Source of the DNA: Butyrivibrio sp.
GTDB taxonomy: Bacteria; Bacillota; Clostridia; Lachnospirales; Lachnospiraceae
Direction of reading: 5' to 3'
Length of the DNA: 64,000 bases
Assembly (NCBI GenBank): GCA_017446685.1
Contig: JAFSQI010000035.1
Span: forward strand, 28,393-92,392
Each line of letters opens with the position of its first letter. Position 1 is the first letter of the stretch. Under the pieces are notes generated by a model that saw nothing but the letters and a program-made list of their open reading frames with translations, ran no database searches and had not been told where the DNA came from. Shown here piece by piece: positions 34,925 to 45,992 of this stretch. A program made the position numbers and the translations under genes.

Positions 34925-36634
34925 TTAGTTCTTCTTTGGAACTGAAAATGAGCTCTTAAGTGAAACTATCCTGTTAAATACAGGTGCTCCTGGCTTTGAA
35001 TCCTTACTATCCACGCTAAAGAATCCATTTCTTACAAACTGGAACTTATCATAGGCAACAGCCTCTGCAAGTTCCGGCTCAAGCTTAGCATTACTGATAA
35101 CAGTAATTGAATTAGGATTAAGGTTCAAAGAGCCGTCCTCATTGTATACACCCTTCTCCTCGTCAATAATATTTTCATACAGACGAACTTCTGCATTAAC
35201 AGCTTCTTTTGCGGAAACCCAATGAATTGTTCCCTTGACCTTGCGACCCTCAAAGCCACTTCCTGACTTGGTTGCAGGATCATATGTACAGTGTACGGCA
35301 ATAATATTTCCGTTCTCATCCTTGTCACAACCTGTGCAGGTCACAAAATAAGCATTCATAAGTCTTACTTCATTTCCTGGGAAAAGACGGAAATACTTCT
35401 TTGGAGGTTCCTCCATGAAGTCTTCTCTCTCAATATAAAGTTCCTTGCCAAACGGAATCTTTCTGACTCCCATCTCAGGAACCTCTTTGTTATTCTCAAT
35501 TTCAAGATACTCGGTCTCGCCCTCAGGATAATTGTCGATTATAAGCTTAACAGGATTAAGAATAGCCATCATTCTCTTTGCCTTAAGCTTAAGATCCTCA
35601 CGGATGCAGTACTCAAGCATAGCATATTCTGCAGTTGAATTAGCCTTGCTGACACCGCACATATCAACAAACATCTTGATAGATTCAGGCGTAAAGCCTC
35701 TTCTGCGTAGAGAAGCAATTGTAACAAGTCTGGGATCATCCCATCCATCTACGATGCCATCCTCTACAAGTCTCTTGATATATCTTTTACCGGTAACAAC
35801 ATTGTTAAGATACAGCTTTGCAAACTCAATCTGGCGAGGTGGGTTCTTATATTCGCACTCTGTTTTAACCCAGTCATACAACGGTCTGTGATCCTCAAAT
35901 TCAAGTGTGCAGATAGAGTGAGTGATTCCCTCAATTGCATCCTCTATAGGATGTGCAAAATCATACATAGGATAAATGCACCACTTATCACCGCATCTGG
36001 CATGTGTCATATGAGCAACTCTGTAGATTATCGGATCTCTCATATTAATATTAGGAGAAGCCATATCAATCTTGGCACGAAGTGTTATTGTTCCATCTTC
36101 GTATTTGCCATTCTTCATATCTTCAAAGAGCTTCAAATTCTCTTCAACACTTCTGTCTCTGTTGGGATCATTTTTACCGGGCTCAGTAAGTGTTCCTCTG
36201 TACTCTCTCATCTCATCTGCAGAGAGTTCTGAAACATACGCCTTACCCTTCTTTATAAGAAGAACAGCCTTCTCATACATCTCATCAAAATAGTCAGATG
36301 CATGAAAAAGACGGTCCTCATAGTCAGCACCAAGCCACTTGACATCCTCAATTATGGAATCCATGAACTCAGCTTTTTCCTTGGTAGGATTGGTATCATC
36401 AAATCTCAAGTTGAACTTTCCACCGTATTCCTTGGCAAGTCCATAATTAAGAAGAATGCTCTTAGCATGTCCTATATGTAAAAATCCGTTTGGTTCAGGA
36501 GGAAAACGAGTATGAACGTGGTCATAAACGCCCTCGGCCAAATCCTTGTCTATTGCTGCTTCAATAAAATGTCTTGAAGGAGTATTGTCTCCCTCTGCAT
36601 TTTCCTTTAAATTTTTTAATACTTCTTCTGCCAT
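34925..36634 (-). CDS. glnS: Glutaminyl-tRNA synthetase
   Basis: 569-residue class I synthetase charging tRNA-Gln directly. [18 protein letters not shown] carries the HIGH motif at 53-56. [23 protein letters not shown] and [12 protein letters not shown] are GlnRS rather than GluRS features; the C-terminal beta-barrel anticodon domains follow ([39 protein letters not shown]-like end). The KMSKS position reads [11 protein letters not shown], keeping the Lys but not the Ser, which I believe occurs in other GlnRS of this group. Many Firmicutes lack GlnRS and use GatCAB. The start has only a weak AGG ribosome binding site. Confidence 0.95.
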   Translation of the reverse strand: MAEEVLKNLKENAEGDNTPSRHFIEAAIDKDLAEGVYDHVHTRFPPEPNGFLHIGHAKSILLNYGLAKEYGGKFNLRFDDTNPTKEKAEFMDSIIEDVKWLGADYEDRLFHASDYFDEMYEKAVLLIKKGKAYVSELSADEMREYRGTLTEPGKNDPNRDRSVEENLKLFEDMKNGKYEDGTITLRAKIDMASPNINMRDPIIYRVAHMTHARCGDKWCIYPMYDFAHPIEDAIEGITHSICTLEFEDHRPLYDWVKTECEYKNPPRQIEFAKLYLNNVVTGKRYIKRLVEDGIVDGWDDPRLVTIASLRRRGFTPESIKMFVDMCGVSKANSTAEYAMLEYCIREDLKLKAKRMMAILNPVKLIIDNYPEGETEYLEIENNKEVPEMGVRKIPFGKELYIEREDFMEEPPKKYFRLFPGNEVRLMNAYFVTCTGCDKDENGNIIAVHCTYDPATKSGSGFEGRKVKGTIHWVSAKEAVNAEVRLYENIIDEEKGVYNEDGSLNLNPNSITVISNAKLEPELAEAVAYDKFQFVRNGFFSVDSKDSKPGAPVFNRIVSLKSSFSVPKKN

Positions 36635-36717
36635 TACCTAATAAAACCAACTTTCTGTTTGATATAAGTGTCATAGTACAAACTACTAATGACCTGTTAA
36701 ATTATTATAACATAAGT

Positions 36718-39429
36718 TTAATTATAAACATATTTTTCTTCAAAAGCCGCTCTGCGCAAAGGTTGATCATAATAAAAGCCCTGAACATATCTGACATCCA
36801 TATCATCAAGCATATTAAGCTGCTCTTTCGTTTCTATTCCCTCCACGCAAACTTCAGCGCCAATTGCACTTCCCATCTGCACAATCGAGCGCACAAACGC
36901 CTGGGCGTAAGGGTCGTTTTCGATATCTTTTACAAAATCCTGATCCACCTTGATAATGTCAAAAGGAAGAGCTTTTAAACTGCTAAGCGCAGAATAACCT
37001 GTTCCAAAATCGTCAAGTGCAAGTCTGACCCCTAGATTCTTTATATCCAAAAGAGTCTGTTTAGTTCTTGCAAGATCATTAATTGTCAGCCTCTCATTGA
37101 GTTCCAGTACCAGACTTTCCGGTTTAAGATTATTTTCCTCAATGCACGACTTTATAATACCCACAATATCATTTTGCATAATCTGAACAACAGACAGATT
37201 TACGCCTATTGAAAAATCTCCTACGCCTGACTCATTCCACTGTTTCAGACATTGACATGCTTTTTGGAGTACATGATTACCTATAGGTGTTATAAGTCCA
37301 AGGTATTCTGCAAGAGGAACAAATTCATCCGGATTAAGGAATCCAAGTCTTTCACTGTTCCACCTGACAAGTGCCTCTGCACCGATATGTTTCTTTTTAT
37401 CTTTTCCTGTAGAAATTATAGGCTGGAAATAAACCTCAAATTCATCACAGCTCTTACTGATGGCATCATACATGCTCTTTTCCAGATCGAGTCTATGAAT
37501 TGATGACGAATCAATGTTGTCTGAATACTCTGCAATCCTGTTCTTACCGGATTTCTTTGCTTCATACATTGCAACATCAGACTTTCTTATAAGCTCTGAA
37601 ACATTGTCGCCATTTTCCGGGAATCTCACAACTCCCATACTCATAGTACAGTAATAATCACTGTCCTTAAGATACCAGGGAGTTGCAAAAGCATTTTTTA
37701 TATCCTCGATAATCTTGTCTATTCTGCTGTAACTGTCCGGAGGAACGATAATAACAAATTCGTCTCCACCCATTCGATAGCAGGAATCTGTAATTCCTTC
37801 AATTCTGCTCATTGCCTTTGAAATATCCTGAAGCAAAACATCTCCGTACTGATGTCCAAGGCTGTCATTTATATGTTTAAAGTCATCAAGGTCAAGATAC
37901 ATGAGAGCACCATTTCTTCCGGTGGTTCTTGCTTCATCCACATATCTTGCCAAATCCTTTTCGCAGCACATTCTGTTATAAAGACCTGTCAAAAAGTCTG
38001 TATATGCCTGTTGTTCAATACGTTTTTGATATAACTTCTTTTCAGTTACATCATAAATAGCGCATAAAGAAACAGGTCTTCCGTCAACCCATTTTATTCT
38101 AGTGTAATAAACATCATACCACTTGGACTTTGCCTTATGATGAACTTCATAATTACCGCTGTGGCTTTTTGGCGGAATATTCGATTCAAATAGCTCAATA
38201 AGCGTATTTTCAGCAAGCTCTTTGCTGAAATTCTTTTTAAAACTGCGATTAGCAAACAAAAGTATTCCTGTACTTGTATCCCTTACATAAATAGCACTTC
38301 CAACGTTATCAAGAACTGCTTCCAGAGATGCAAAAGAGCTTGCAAGAGAATTAGTCTGTATCCGCTTTGTAATAATACTCTGAAGAATTCTGATAGCATC
38401 ATTGATAAATTTAATATCATCAATTGACCAAATTCTGTTTTCTCTGTTTTCAGATAGACAAGCATAAAACCTGGGAGCACCATTTATCACTATGGGCATA
38501 GCCACCAGAGCCTTTATTCCAAAAAAATCAAGCTGCTCACGTTCTCCCGCATTCATCTGAGTATCACTGGATACCACTATAGCCTTATCACTTCCGATAA
38601 ACCAGCAGGCCTCCCGCTCAGTAGTCTCTGTGAACATCTTGGGAACCCCTGCTGCCGTCCACTGCACAACTATATCCATAAGCGTATTGTGATGTACTCT
38701 GCAAGTAAAAGCATTACTAATCTGAAGATAGGTACATAGCTTGTGCAGAATATCGACCATAATAGTCTCAATTCCTTCATTGCTGTCAAGAAGAGAAACT
38801 ATCTCAGTCATTGTCTCTGCCCTGTGGAAAGACGTAGTCATCTCAAGTTCCTGTTGCCTGCTCTCTTCGCTTATGGCAACAGCCTGCGACCTTGACGTTT
38901 CAACCTTGATAAGAACATCAAGAGTCTCTCTTAACAGGTCAAGTGTCTTATAAAATTTGCTTTCAGAAATCTGGTAAGTAAAAGAATCTATAGGCGGGAT
39001 ATGAAAAAACTCTTTTTCATACTCTGCATCAGTGAATATCCCACAGACAATCCATACAGCAGCCGTCACTCTGTCACTCTTAACATCAACAGCAGCGAGC
39101 CTTAAGTTAGGCACTTCAGTTATTTCGACTGCCTGATCCTCCAACTCACTATTCTGTACTCTTTTAAAGATATTATGAATACGAACATCAGTTACGTATT
39201 TTTTGATTATTTCTATTTCGTGCGCGTTCCCTGAAAAAGAGCTCATAGGAGTTCCGCTGGCGTCCAGGCACATAGCATAGACCCCTGCCATCTCACAAAA
39301 CTTATCCTGCCACGACTGTATCTCTTTGGCATTTTTGAGCGCAAAATTGCCAAGAGCTCCTTTTTCATCTTCAAAAGAGCTCCCGGCTGTTGTATTTTCA
39401 AATTCCGCTGCACTAAACGACTCTTGCAT
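36718..39429 (-). CDS. PocR-GAF-PAS-GGDEF-EAL cyclic di-GMP protein
   Basis: 903 residues without membrane segments. Order: PocR-type ligand-binding domain (about 35-185, with WQDKFCEMAGVYAMCLDASG and AAVWIVCGIF), coiled link, GAF domain (about 220-350), PAS domain (about 370-465, AIYVRDTSTGILLFANRSF), GGDEF domain (about 480-640) with intact MGGDEFVI, and EAL domain (about 655-895) with GAEALVRW, GVNLS, VLELNERL, LDDFGTGYSAL, IIKVDQDFV and EGIETKEQ. The metal and catalytic residues of both enzyme domains are kept, so it may both make and break cyclic di-GMP. PocR domains bind small molecules such as propanediol. GAGGGGG precedes the ATG. Lies 25 bp downstream of guaB. Confidence 0.93.
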   Translation of the reverse strand: MQESFSAAEFENTTAGSSFEDEKGALGNFALKNAKEIQSWQDKFCEMAGVYAMCLDASGTPMSSFSGNAHEIEIIKKYVTDVRIHNIFKRVQNSELEDQAVEITEVPNLRLAAVDVKSDRVTAAVWIVCGIFTDAEYEKEFFHIPPIDSFTYQISESKFYKTLDLLRETLDVLIKVETSRSQAVAISEESRQQELEMTTSFHRAETMTEIVSLLDSNEGIETIMVDILHKLCTYLQISNAFTCRVHHNTLMDIVVQWTAAGVPKMFTETTEREACWFIGSDKAIVVSSDTQMNAGEREQLDFFGIKALVAMPIVINGAPRFYACLSENRENRIWSIDDIKFINDAIRILQSIITKRIQTNSLASSFASLEAVLDNVGSAIYVRDTSTGILLFANRSFKKNFSKELAENTLIELFESNIPPKSHSGNYEVHHKAKSKWYDVYYTRIKWVDGRPVSLCAIYDVTEKKLYQKRIEQQAYTDFLTGLYNRMCCEKDLARYVDEARTTGRNGALMYLDLDDFKHINDSLGHQYGDVLLQDISKAMSRIEGITDSCYRMGGDEFVIIVPPDSYSRIDKIIEDIKNAFATPWYLKDSDYYCTMSMGVVRFPENGDNVSELIRKSDVAMYEAKKSGKNRIAEYSDNIDSSSIHRLDLEKSMYDAISKSCDEFEVYFQPIISTGKDKKKHIGAEALVRWNSERLGFLNPDEFVPLAEYLGLITPIGNHVLQKACQCLKQWNESGVGDFSIGVNLSVVQIMQNDIVGIIKSCIEENNLKPESLVLELNERLTINDLARTKQTLLDIKNLGVRLALDDFGTGYSALSSLKALPFDIIKVDQDFVKDIENDPYAQAFVRSIVQMGSAIGAEVCVEGIETKEQLNMLDDMDVRYVQGFYYDQPLRRAAFEEKYVYN

Positions 39430-39454
39430 CTTTCCCCCTCAAGAAAGAAGTAGA

Positions 39455-40930
<1,476 letters not shown>

Positions 40931-40941
40931 TCAAATTATAA

Positions 40942-41454
40942 TTAATCCATAAAAACTTTACGTGGCGCAACTGCTTTGATGGCTTCTACAAACTCTTTTG
41001 TAGGTTCAAGAATAAGCTTCTCTTTGCCATCATAGTAAACGGTATAAGTGGGATCCGGCTGTGGATCCTTTTCTCTAGCAGAGAAATCAAGTGTCTTGTA
41101 AGTCTTGTTTTTGAACTCATCAAGATGATATGAACGGGATGGAGCCATAGCCTCAATCCTTCCAACATCATACTTGGCAACATTCTTGCGTCTGCTCTTA
41201 TTAAGGACCTTATCAATTGTAATCTCGCGATCGCAATACTGGTACTCATATTCGATGCTCGCATTGAGTGATGCAAAGTAATAACCCACACCCGCTACAA
41301 TTGTAAGAATCATACCAATGATACCTAGTCCGGTCAGGAAAGTTGCAAGAAAGAACAGAACTGTAAGTGCAAGAGTGCATCCCTTGACTACTACCATTAA
41401 AGGAGATGCTTTGCTGGAGACAAGACATTCTACGTAGCTGTTATCACTAACCAT
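40942..41454 (-). CDS. Membrane protein, DUF6106-like
   Basis: 170 residues. Two adjacent hydrophobic helices (about 18-60: VVVKGCTLALTVLFFLATFL and GIIGMILTIVAGVGYYFASL) are followed by a cytoplasmic part of about 110 residues with EYEYQYCDREITIDKVLNKSRRK and IEAMAPSRSYHLDEF. This resembles the DUF6106 family of Clostridia as I recall it; the cytoplasmic half looks like a PH-type membrane domain. Function unknown. Located 30 bp upstream of guaB; AGGAGG precedes the ATG at some distance. Confidence 0.65.
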   Translation of the reverse strand: MVSDNSYVECLVSSKASPLMVVVKGCTLALTVLFFLATFLTGLGIIGMILTIVAGVGYYFASLNASIEYEYQYCDREITIDKVLNKSRRKNVAKYDVGRIEAMAPSRSYHLDEFKNKTYKTLDFSAREKDPQPDPTYTVYYDGKEKLILEPTKEFVEAIKAVAPRKVFMD

Positions 41455-41582
41455 ATCTGTAACAATATCCTCCTGTAGTCTTTGCGCTGATAGAATTTCA
41501 AAGCGCCATTTTATCGACTATCTTATATTACTTTGCATAAAGTTTCAAGGTCTTTTCCTGCATGTAAACCATATTTTTTTCA

Positions 41583-41610
41583 TTGATTTATAACAATCTG
41601 GTGGTATACT
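41583..41610 (+). promoter_or_regulatory. Promoter of the 41731 gene
   Basis: TTGATT (41583-41588) and TATACT (41605-41610) are 16 bp apart on the plus strand, giving a leader of about 110 bases. The rest of the 41455-41730 gap is AT-rich without other features. Confidence 0.6.
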
Positions 41611-41730
41611 TAGCTGTATTGAATTTTCAAATTCATCACTCAACACGTATCTACTGTATATTATATATGTTTTAACAGTAAAAAAAAATTATATTTCTGT
41701 TAAGAATTTAAATTAGAAAGTGAGAAAAAA

Positions 41731-42543
41731 ATGTCTGTACATGAAGAAATACGCGAACAACAAAAAAAGCTCAAAGGCCAGGGATTCAAAGCACATTGGG
41801 ATTACTTCTGGGAATATTACAAGATTCACACTATAGTAGTGATAGTTGCAATAATTTTTATTTCCATGCTCCTTCATGATGTACTTACAAGTAAGCCCTA
41901 CGGCTTCTACGCTGTTATGCTAAACTCCGGAGCTTCCTCGGCGCAGGATATTCTTGAAAAAGAATTTGTTGAATATACAGATTTTGATTCAGAAAATTAT
42001 GATTGCTTTATTGACACTTCTTCATCCTATAATTTAAGTGTCATTGATGAGATGACTATCGCTACAAGTCAAAAAATGATGGCAAACATCGCTGCTGCTG
42101 AGCTCGATGTACTTGTTGCTGACAGTGATGTCTTTACCTACTACGCAAACCAGGAGACCTTTGCAGATTTAAGAACAGTTCTTTCTACAGCTCAGCTTGA
42201 AGCTGTTTCCGACAGACTTGTATATGTAGACCAAAGTTACCTTGACTATCTTAATTCAGACGCATATCAGGACTACATTAGCACCGGAACCTTTGATGAA
42301 AACAACAAATACGCAGTTATGGCTGATAACTACAACAAGGATTTCAAAATGCCCTCAACTGACAAGGATACAATGGAAGAACCGGTTCCTGTAGGCATCA
42401 CAGTTTCAGATTCTACTGTACTCTCCGGTTCAGGTGCCTACTATAATTCATCTGCTGTAGCCGGTGTAGTAATTAACTCTAAACGACCTGCACTTGCAGC
42501 ACAGTTTTTATATTTTCTGTGTCCTGAACTAGCAGATATTTAA
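41731..42543 (+). CDS. Hypothetical single-pass membrane protein
   Basis: 270 residues. A basic N-terminus (HEEIREQQKKLKGQGFKAHW) leads to one membrane helix at about 34-50 (HTIVVIVAIIFISMLLH), then an extracytoplasmic domain of about 215 residues. The stretches LDVLVADSDVFTYYANQETFADL and VVINSKRPALAAQFLYFLCPE recall the lobe structure of solute-binding proteins, but no family is recognised with confidence. GTGAGAAAAAA is the only ribosome binding sequence. It is a single gene ended by a bidirectional terminator shared with the aspartokinase gene. Confidence 0.75.
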   Translation: MSVHEEIREQQKKLKGQGFKAHWDYFWEYYKIHTIVVIVAIIFISMLLHDVLTSKPYGFYAVMLNSGASSAQDILEKEFVEYTDFDSENYDCFIDTSSSYNLSVIDEMTIATSQKMMANIAAAELDVLVADSDVFTYYANQETFADLRTVLSTAQLEAVSDRLVYVDQSYLDYLNSDAYQDYISTGTFDENNKYAVMADNYNKDFKMPSTDKDTMEEPVPVGITVSDSTVLSGSGAYYNSSAVAGVVINSKRPALAAQFLYFLCPELADI

Positions 42544-42550
42544 CCAAAGC

Positions 42551-42584
42551 AAAACGCCTCTTATCACTAAATAAGAGGCGTTTT
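42551..42584. terminator. Bidirectional terminator
   Basis: aaaacgcctcttat (42551-42564) and ataagaggcgtttt (42571-42584) form a perfect 14-bp stem with A and T runs on either side, serving the convergent genes ending at 42543 and 42591. Confidence 0.95.
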
Positions 42585-42590
42585 TCTATA

Positions 42591-43910
42591 TCAGATTTGT
42601 GTTGTAACAAAAATATCATAAATAGCACGTATTGCCTTTTCAAAGTCTCTGTTTTCAACGCCAATTATAATGTTAAGCTCAGACGATCCCTGATCGATCA
42701 TACGGACATTAACGCTTGCATGAGCAAGTGCTGAAAAAATTCTTCCGGCAGTTCCTCTTGTCGACTTCATTCCTCTCCCAACAACAGCAATAAGAGCAAG
42801 ATCTGACTCGATTTCAAGCATATCAGGATGGGCAAGTCTGTGAATCTCAGAAACAACAGCCTGCTCTTTTTCTATAAATTCATCCTGCTGAACAAAAACT
42901 GTCATTGTATCAATTCCTGAAGGAACATGCTCTATAGAGATGTTCTGATCTTCAAATGCCTGAAGAACTTTTCTTACAAATCCGACCTCTGAATTCATCT
43001 GATCCTTAAGGACATTCACACAGCAAAATCCCTTTTTGCCAGCAATTCCTGTAATAACGTACTTGGACTTTCTTGCTGTTGACTCAACAATCCATGTTCC
43101 GGGATCCTCAGGCTTATTAGTATTTCTGATGTTGATCGGGATGCCTTCTTTTCTTACCGGGAAAATAGCATCCTCATGTAATACTCCTGCTCCCATGTAA
43201 GCAAGCTCTCTAAGTTCTGTATATGTTATAGTCTCAATGTGCGGTGGCTTCTCAATAATTCTTGGATCTGTTACAAGGAATCCTGAAACATCAGTCCAGT
43301 TCTCATAAACATCTGCTTTGATAGCTCTTGATACTATAGAGCCTGTGATATCAGAACCTCCTCTTGAGAAAGTCTTTATACTTCCGTCAGGATAAGCTCC
43401 GTAGAATCCAGGAATTACAGCTTTAGGAGTCTTTTCAAGCTTCTTCGCCATGAGCTTGTTGGTCTTTTCAGCATCAAACTCGCCATCTTTATCAAAAGCC
43501 ACAACAGTAGCTGAATCGATAAATTCATATCCAAGGTATGCAGCCATGATAATTCCGTTTAAATATTCTCCACGGCTGGCAGCATAGTCATTACCTGCCT
43601 TTGCCTTAAAATTCTTTTCAATAGTAACAAACTCATCATCAAGAGAAAGCTTTAGCTTAAGTCCATTAATAATCTCATCATAACGGGCTCTAATATCTGA
43701 AAGCTGCTTGGAAAAATCCTTCTCAGCCTCTGCAAGAGCATAAGTCTTGTAAAGCATATCAGTAACCTTAGTGTCCTTGGAATTTCTTTTTCCAGGAGCA
43801 GAAGGAACTACATAAATACGATCAGGATCTGCCTTGATAATGTCCCCAACCTTTTTGAACTGCTCTGCACTGGCAAGTGAACTTCCACCGAATTTTACAA
43901 CTTTTTTCAT
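42591..43910 (-). CDS. Aspartate kinase
   Basis: 439-residue monofunctional aspartokinase, the first step to lysine, threonine and methionine. The N-terminal VVKFGGSSLAS, the catalytic-domain SRGEYLNGIIMAAYLGYEFID and FSRGGSDITGSIVSRAI, and two C-terminal ACT domains (GFVRKVLQAFEDQNISIEHVPSGIDTM; LIAVVGRGMKSTRGTAGRIFSAL) are visible. The length matches the B. subtilis YclM/ThrD-type isozyme. It follows hom by 31 bp in a pheB-hom-aspartokinase run, so threonine feedback is a reasonable guess; this cannot be proven here. Confidence 0.95.
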   Translation of the reverse strand: MKKVVKFGGSSLASAEQFKKVGDIIKADPDRIYVVPSAPGKRNSKDTKVTDMLYKTYALAEAEKDFSKQLSDIRARYDEIINGLKLKLSLDDEFVTIEKNFKAKAGNDYAASRGEYLNGIIMAAYLGYEFIDSATVVAFDKDGEFDAEKTNKLMAKKLEKTPKAVIPGFYGAYPDGSIKTFSRGGSDITGSIVSRAIKADVYENWTDVSGFLVTDPRIIEKPPHIETITYTELRELAYMGAGVLHEDAIFPVRKEGIPINIRNTNKPEDPGTWIVESTARKSKYVITGIAGKKGFCCVNVLKDQMNSEVGFVRKVLQAFEDQNISIEHVPSGIDTMTVFVQQDEFIEKEQAVVSEIHRLAHPDMLEIESDLALIAVVGRGMKSTRGTAGRIFSALAHASVNVRMIDQGSSELNIIIGVENRDFEKAIRAIYDIFVTTQI

Positions 43911-43941
43911 GATACGTTATCCTTCTTCTATTTTTATATAA

Positions 43942-45150
43942 TTAGTATAATCTGATATACCCTTTTACGCTGTCAAGCTTTTTGATCCTATCCTCAAAGT
44001 CTTTCTCTGAAATCATATCTGTGACAAAAGCAAATTCACCATGAACATTTTCGCCTTCGATGACTTCTATCTTACTTCCAAAAATTTCTTTCGCTTCGTC
44101 CGCTTTATTCTCAGGAACTCTTACAAAAAAGCTTCTAACTGCGTTGTCCTTTGGTGACAGCTGCGCATTTTCAGCCTTCATATTCACTTCAATGTGATGT
44201 CCTTTGTGTTTTGTAATATCGATAACATCTGCAACTACAGCACTGGCTGTTGCATTTTTTCCTGCGCCTTTACCATAGAACATTACATCCCCGAGCATAT
44301 TTCCATGGATATCTATGGCATTAAATACTCCATTTACATTAGCAAGCGGATTTTCAAGTGGAATCAAAAATGGCGCAACCATTGTAAAGAATCCGTTCTG
44401 ATTCTTCTTGCACATTCCAAGAAGCTTGATCGCCATATTCATTTTTCTTGCATAGGAAAAATCTTCAATACTGATTTTGGTAATTCCTTCTGTATAAATA
44501 TCTTCATAATTGACATGCTTGCCACTCATAAGACTTGAAAGAATTGCAATTTTACGGCAGGCATCATAGCCCTCAACATCTGCCTCAGGATTGCGCTCTG
44601 CATATCCCTTATCCTGTGCCTTTTTAAGAACTGTCGCAAATCCAACTCCCTCTTTATCCATCTTTGTAAGGATATAATTGGTAGTGCCGTTTAAAATGCC
44701 TGTGATAGCATCAATTTTTTCATGTTTAAGGGAATCATTTATTGATCTAAGTACAGGAATTCCTCCTCCTACACTTGCCTCGAACAAATAGCTTACGTTG
44801 TGCTGTTTAGCAAGTTCAACAAGCTCAGGCCCATGTGCAGCAACAAGTTCCTTGTTGGAAGTGCAGACACTCTTTCCCTTAATAAGAGCATTCTTTTCAA
44901 AAGTAAATGCAGGCTCTATTCCGCCCATTGTCTCACAGATAACATCTATCTCAGGGTCTTCAAGGATTATATTTATGTCGTGAACCACTTGTGATTCATG
45001 CTTGTCTCCCGGAAAATCGCGAAGATCCAAAATGTACTTAAGCTCAACTGCCTCTCCTGCACTCTTTGCAACTTCCTGTGCATTGGTATCAAGTACTTCC
45101 ACTACTCCGCTTCCTACTGTTCCATAACCCAAAACTGCTACCTTTGCCAT
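43942..45150 (-). CDS. hom: Homoserine dehydrogenase
   Basis: 402 residues from the ATG at 45150 with GGAGGATAGC before it; an in-frame TTG at 45162 overlaps that site and is not the start. Reduces aspartate semialdehyde to homoserine. N-terminal Rossmann motif VLGYGTVGSGVVE, catalytic-domain stretches ASVGGGIPVLRSINDSL, GILNGTTNYILTKM and AEADVEGYDA-like ERNPEADVEGYDA, and a C-terminal ACT domain (FFVRVPENKADEAKEIF). Part of the aspartate pathway run together with the upstream ACT-domain gene and the downstream aspartokinase. Confidence 0.95.
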   Translation of the reverse strand: MAKVAVLGYGTVGSGVVEVLDTNAQEVAKSAGEAVELKYILDLRDFPGDKHESQVVHDINIILEDPEIDVICETMGGIEPAFTFEKNALIKGKSVCTSNKELVAAHGPELVELAKQHNVSYLFEASVGGGIPVLRSINDSLKHEKIDAITGILNGTTNYILTKMDKEGVGFATVLKKAQDKGYAERNPEADVEGYDACRKIAILSSLMSGKHVNYEDIYTEGITKISIEDFSYARKMNMAIKLLGMCKKNQNGFFTMVAPFLIPLENPLANVNGVFNAIDIHGNMLGDVMFYGKGAGKNATASAVVADVIDITKHKGHHIEVNMKAENAQLSPKDNAVRSFFVRVPENKADEAKEIFGSKIEVIEGENVHGEFAFVTDMISEKDFEDRIKKLDSVKGYIRLY

Positions 45151-45207
45151 GCTATCCTCCAATTATATTAGTCATAAATCAATCTATTTTATCATAACAC
45201 AATATCT

Positions 45208-45663
45208 TTAACTTAGTGCGACGCTTCGCCCTGTTATATGTACTTTGTGTACTCCCTCGACCTTTTCCATTTTGGCAATCATCTCCATAATATCTCTTGT
45301 CGTAGGAAGTACCTGTATTGTAATCGACAGTGATGCAACTCCGTTAAGCGGGATAGATTGATGAATAGTAAGAATATTTGCACCAAAATCCGCTATCAGA
45401 TTGAGTACATAAGACAAAAGTCCCACCTCGTCATTCATCTGAAACGTAAGTGTAAGTGTCGTCCCCTGCATACTATCGTGAAATTCATAAATATCTTCTT
45501 TATATTTGTAAAAAGAGCTTCGACTGATTCCAAGCATTGAAGCAGCCTCATTGACTGTCTTGACCTTTCCTGATTCAAGTAGCTTTTTAGCTTCAACAAC
45601 TTTTAAAAGAACTTCCGGAACCGCCTGTTTTCTGATAACATAATAGCCTGTATCCTGTTGCAT
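45208..45663 (-). CDS. ACT domain protein, UPF0735/PheB family
   Basis: 151 residues matching B. subtilis PheB (about 147 residues). N-terminal YYVIRKQAVPEVLLKVVEAKKLLE, then a helix-turn-helix-like VNEAASMLGISRSSFYKYKEDIYEF, then an ACT domain (TLTFQMNDEVGLLSYVLNLIADFG, ILTIHQSIPLNG) ending in a short tail. The combination suggests an amino-acid-sensing DNA-binding regulator. It heads the pheB-hom-aspartokinase run; direct repeats in its own leader are candidate binding sites. CGGAGAA precedes the ATG. Confidence 0.88.
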   Translation of the reverse strand: MQQDTGYYVIRKQAVPEVLLKVVEAKKLLESGKVKTVNEAASMLGISRSSFYKYKEDIYEFHDSMQGTTLTLTFQMNDEVGLLSYVLNLIADFGANILTIHQSIPLNGVASLSITIQVLPTTRDIMEMIAKMEKVEGVHKVHITGRSVALS

Positions 45664-45694
45664 TTTTATTCTCCGGAATAATTTGATTGTCTGC

Positions 45695-45812
45695 CGCGGA
45701 CATTTGTTTTCTTATCACGCATTATCTAATACTAAAGGCGTTTATATGTTTTCCTGTCGCGGACATTTGTGTGTACTTAAAAGATTTTAGCACGTTAAAG
45801 TTTAAAAGGCAA
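45695..45812 (-). promoter_or_regulatory. Promoter and direct repeats in front of the aspartate-pathway genes
   Basis: Minus-strand TTGCCT (45807-45812) and TAAAAT (45784-45789) are 17 bp apart. Downstream, in the transcribed leader, ACAAATGTCCGCG occurs twice (complement of 45758-45770 and of 45695-45707), 63 bp apart, i.e. six helix turns. The second copy ends about 30 bp before the start codon. These look like paired binding sites. The 45820-45900 part is plain AT-rich DNA. Confidence 0.65.
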
Positions 45813-45905
45813 CTAACATTTTGCATAAAATAATGAATATTATACATTTATTCTTATATAAAATTACTATTCATGTCAGCAAATTTATTATTCCAAACAA
45901 AAAGC

Positions 45906-45939
45906 GAGAGCCATGACATCGGGGAATGTCATGGCTCTC
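45906..45939 (-). terminator. Terminator of the sugar ABC transporter operon
   Basis: gagagccatgacat (45906-45919) and atgtcatggctctc (45926-45939) form a perfect 14-bp stem; on the minus strand GCTTTTTG follows. It is 54 bp past the stop of the solute-binding protein gene. Confidence 0.95.
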
Positions 45940-45992
45940 ATTTAGCTTATAAAAGGAAAGAGTAACCTTAATAAAGGAGGAGTTTCCCAATA

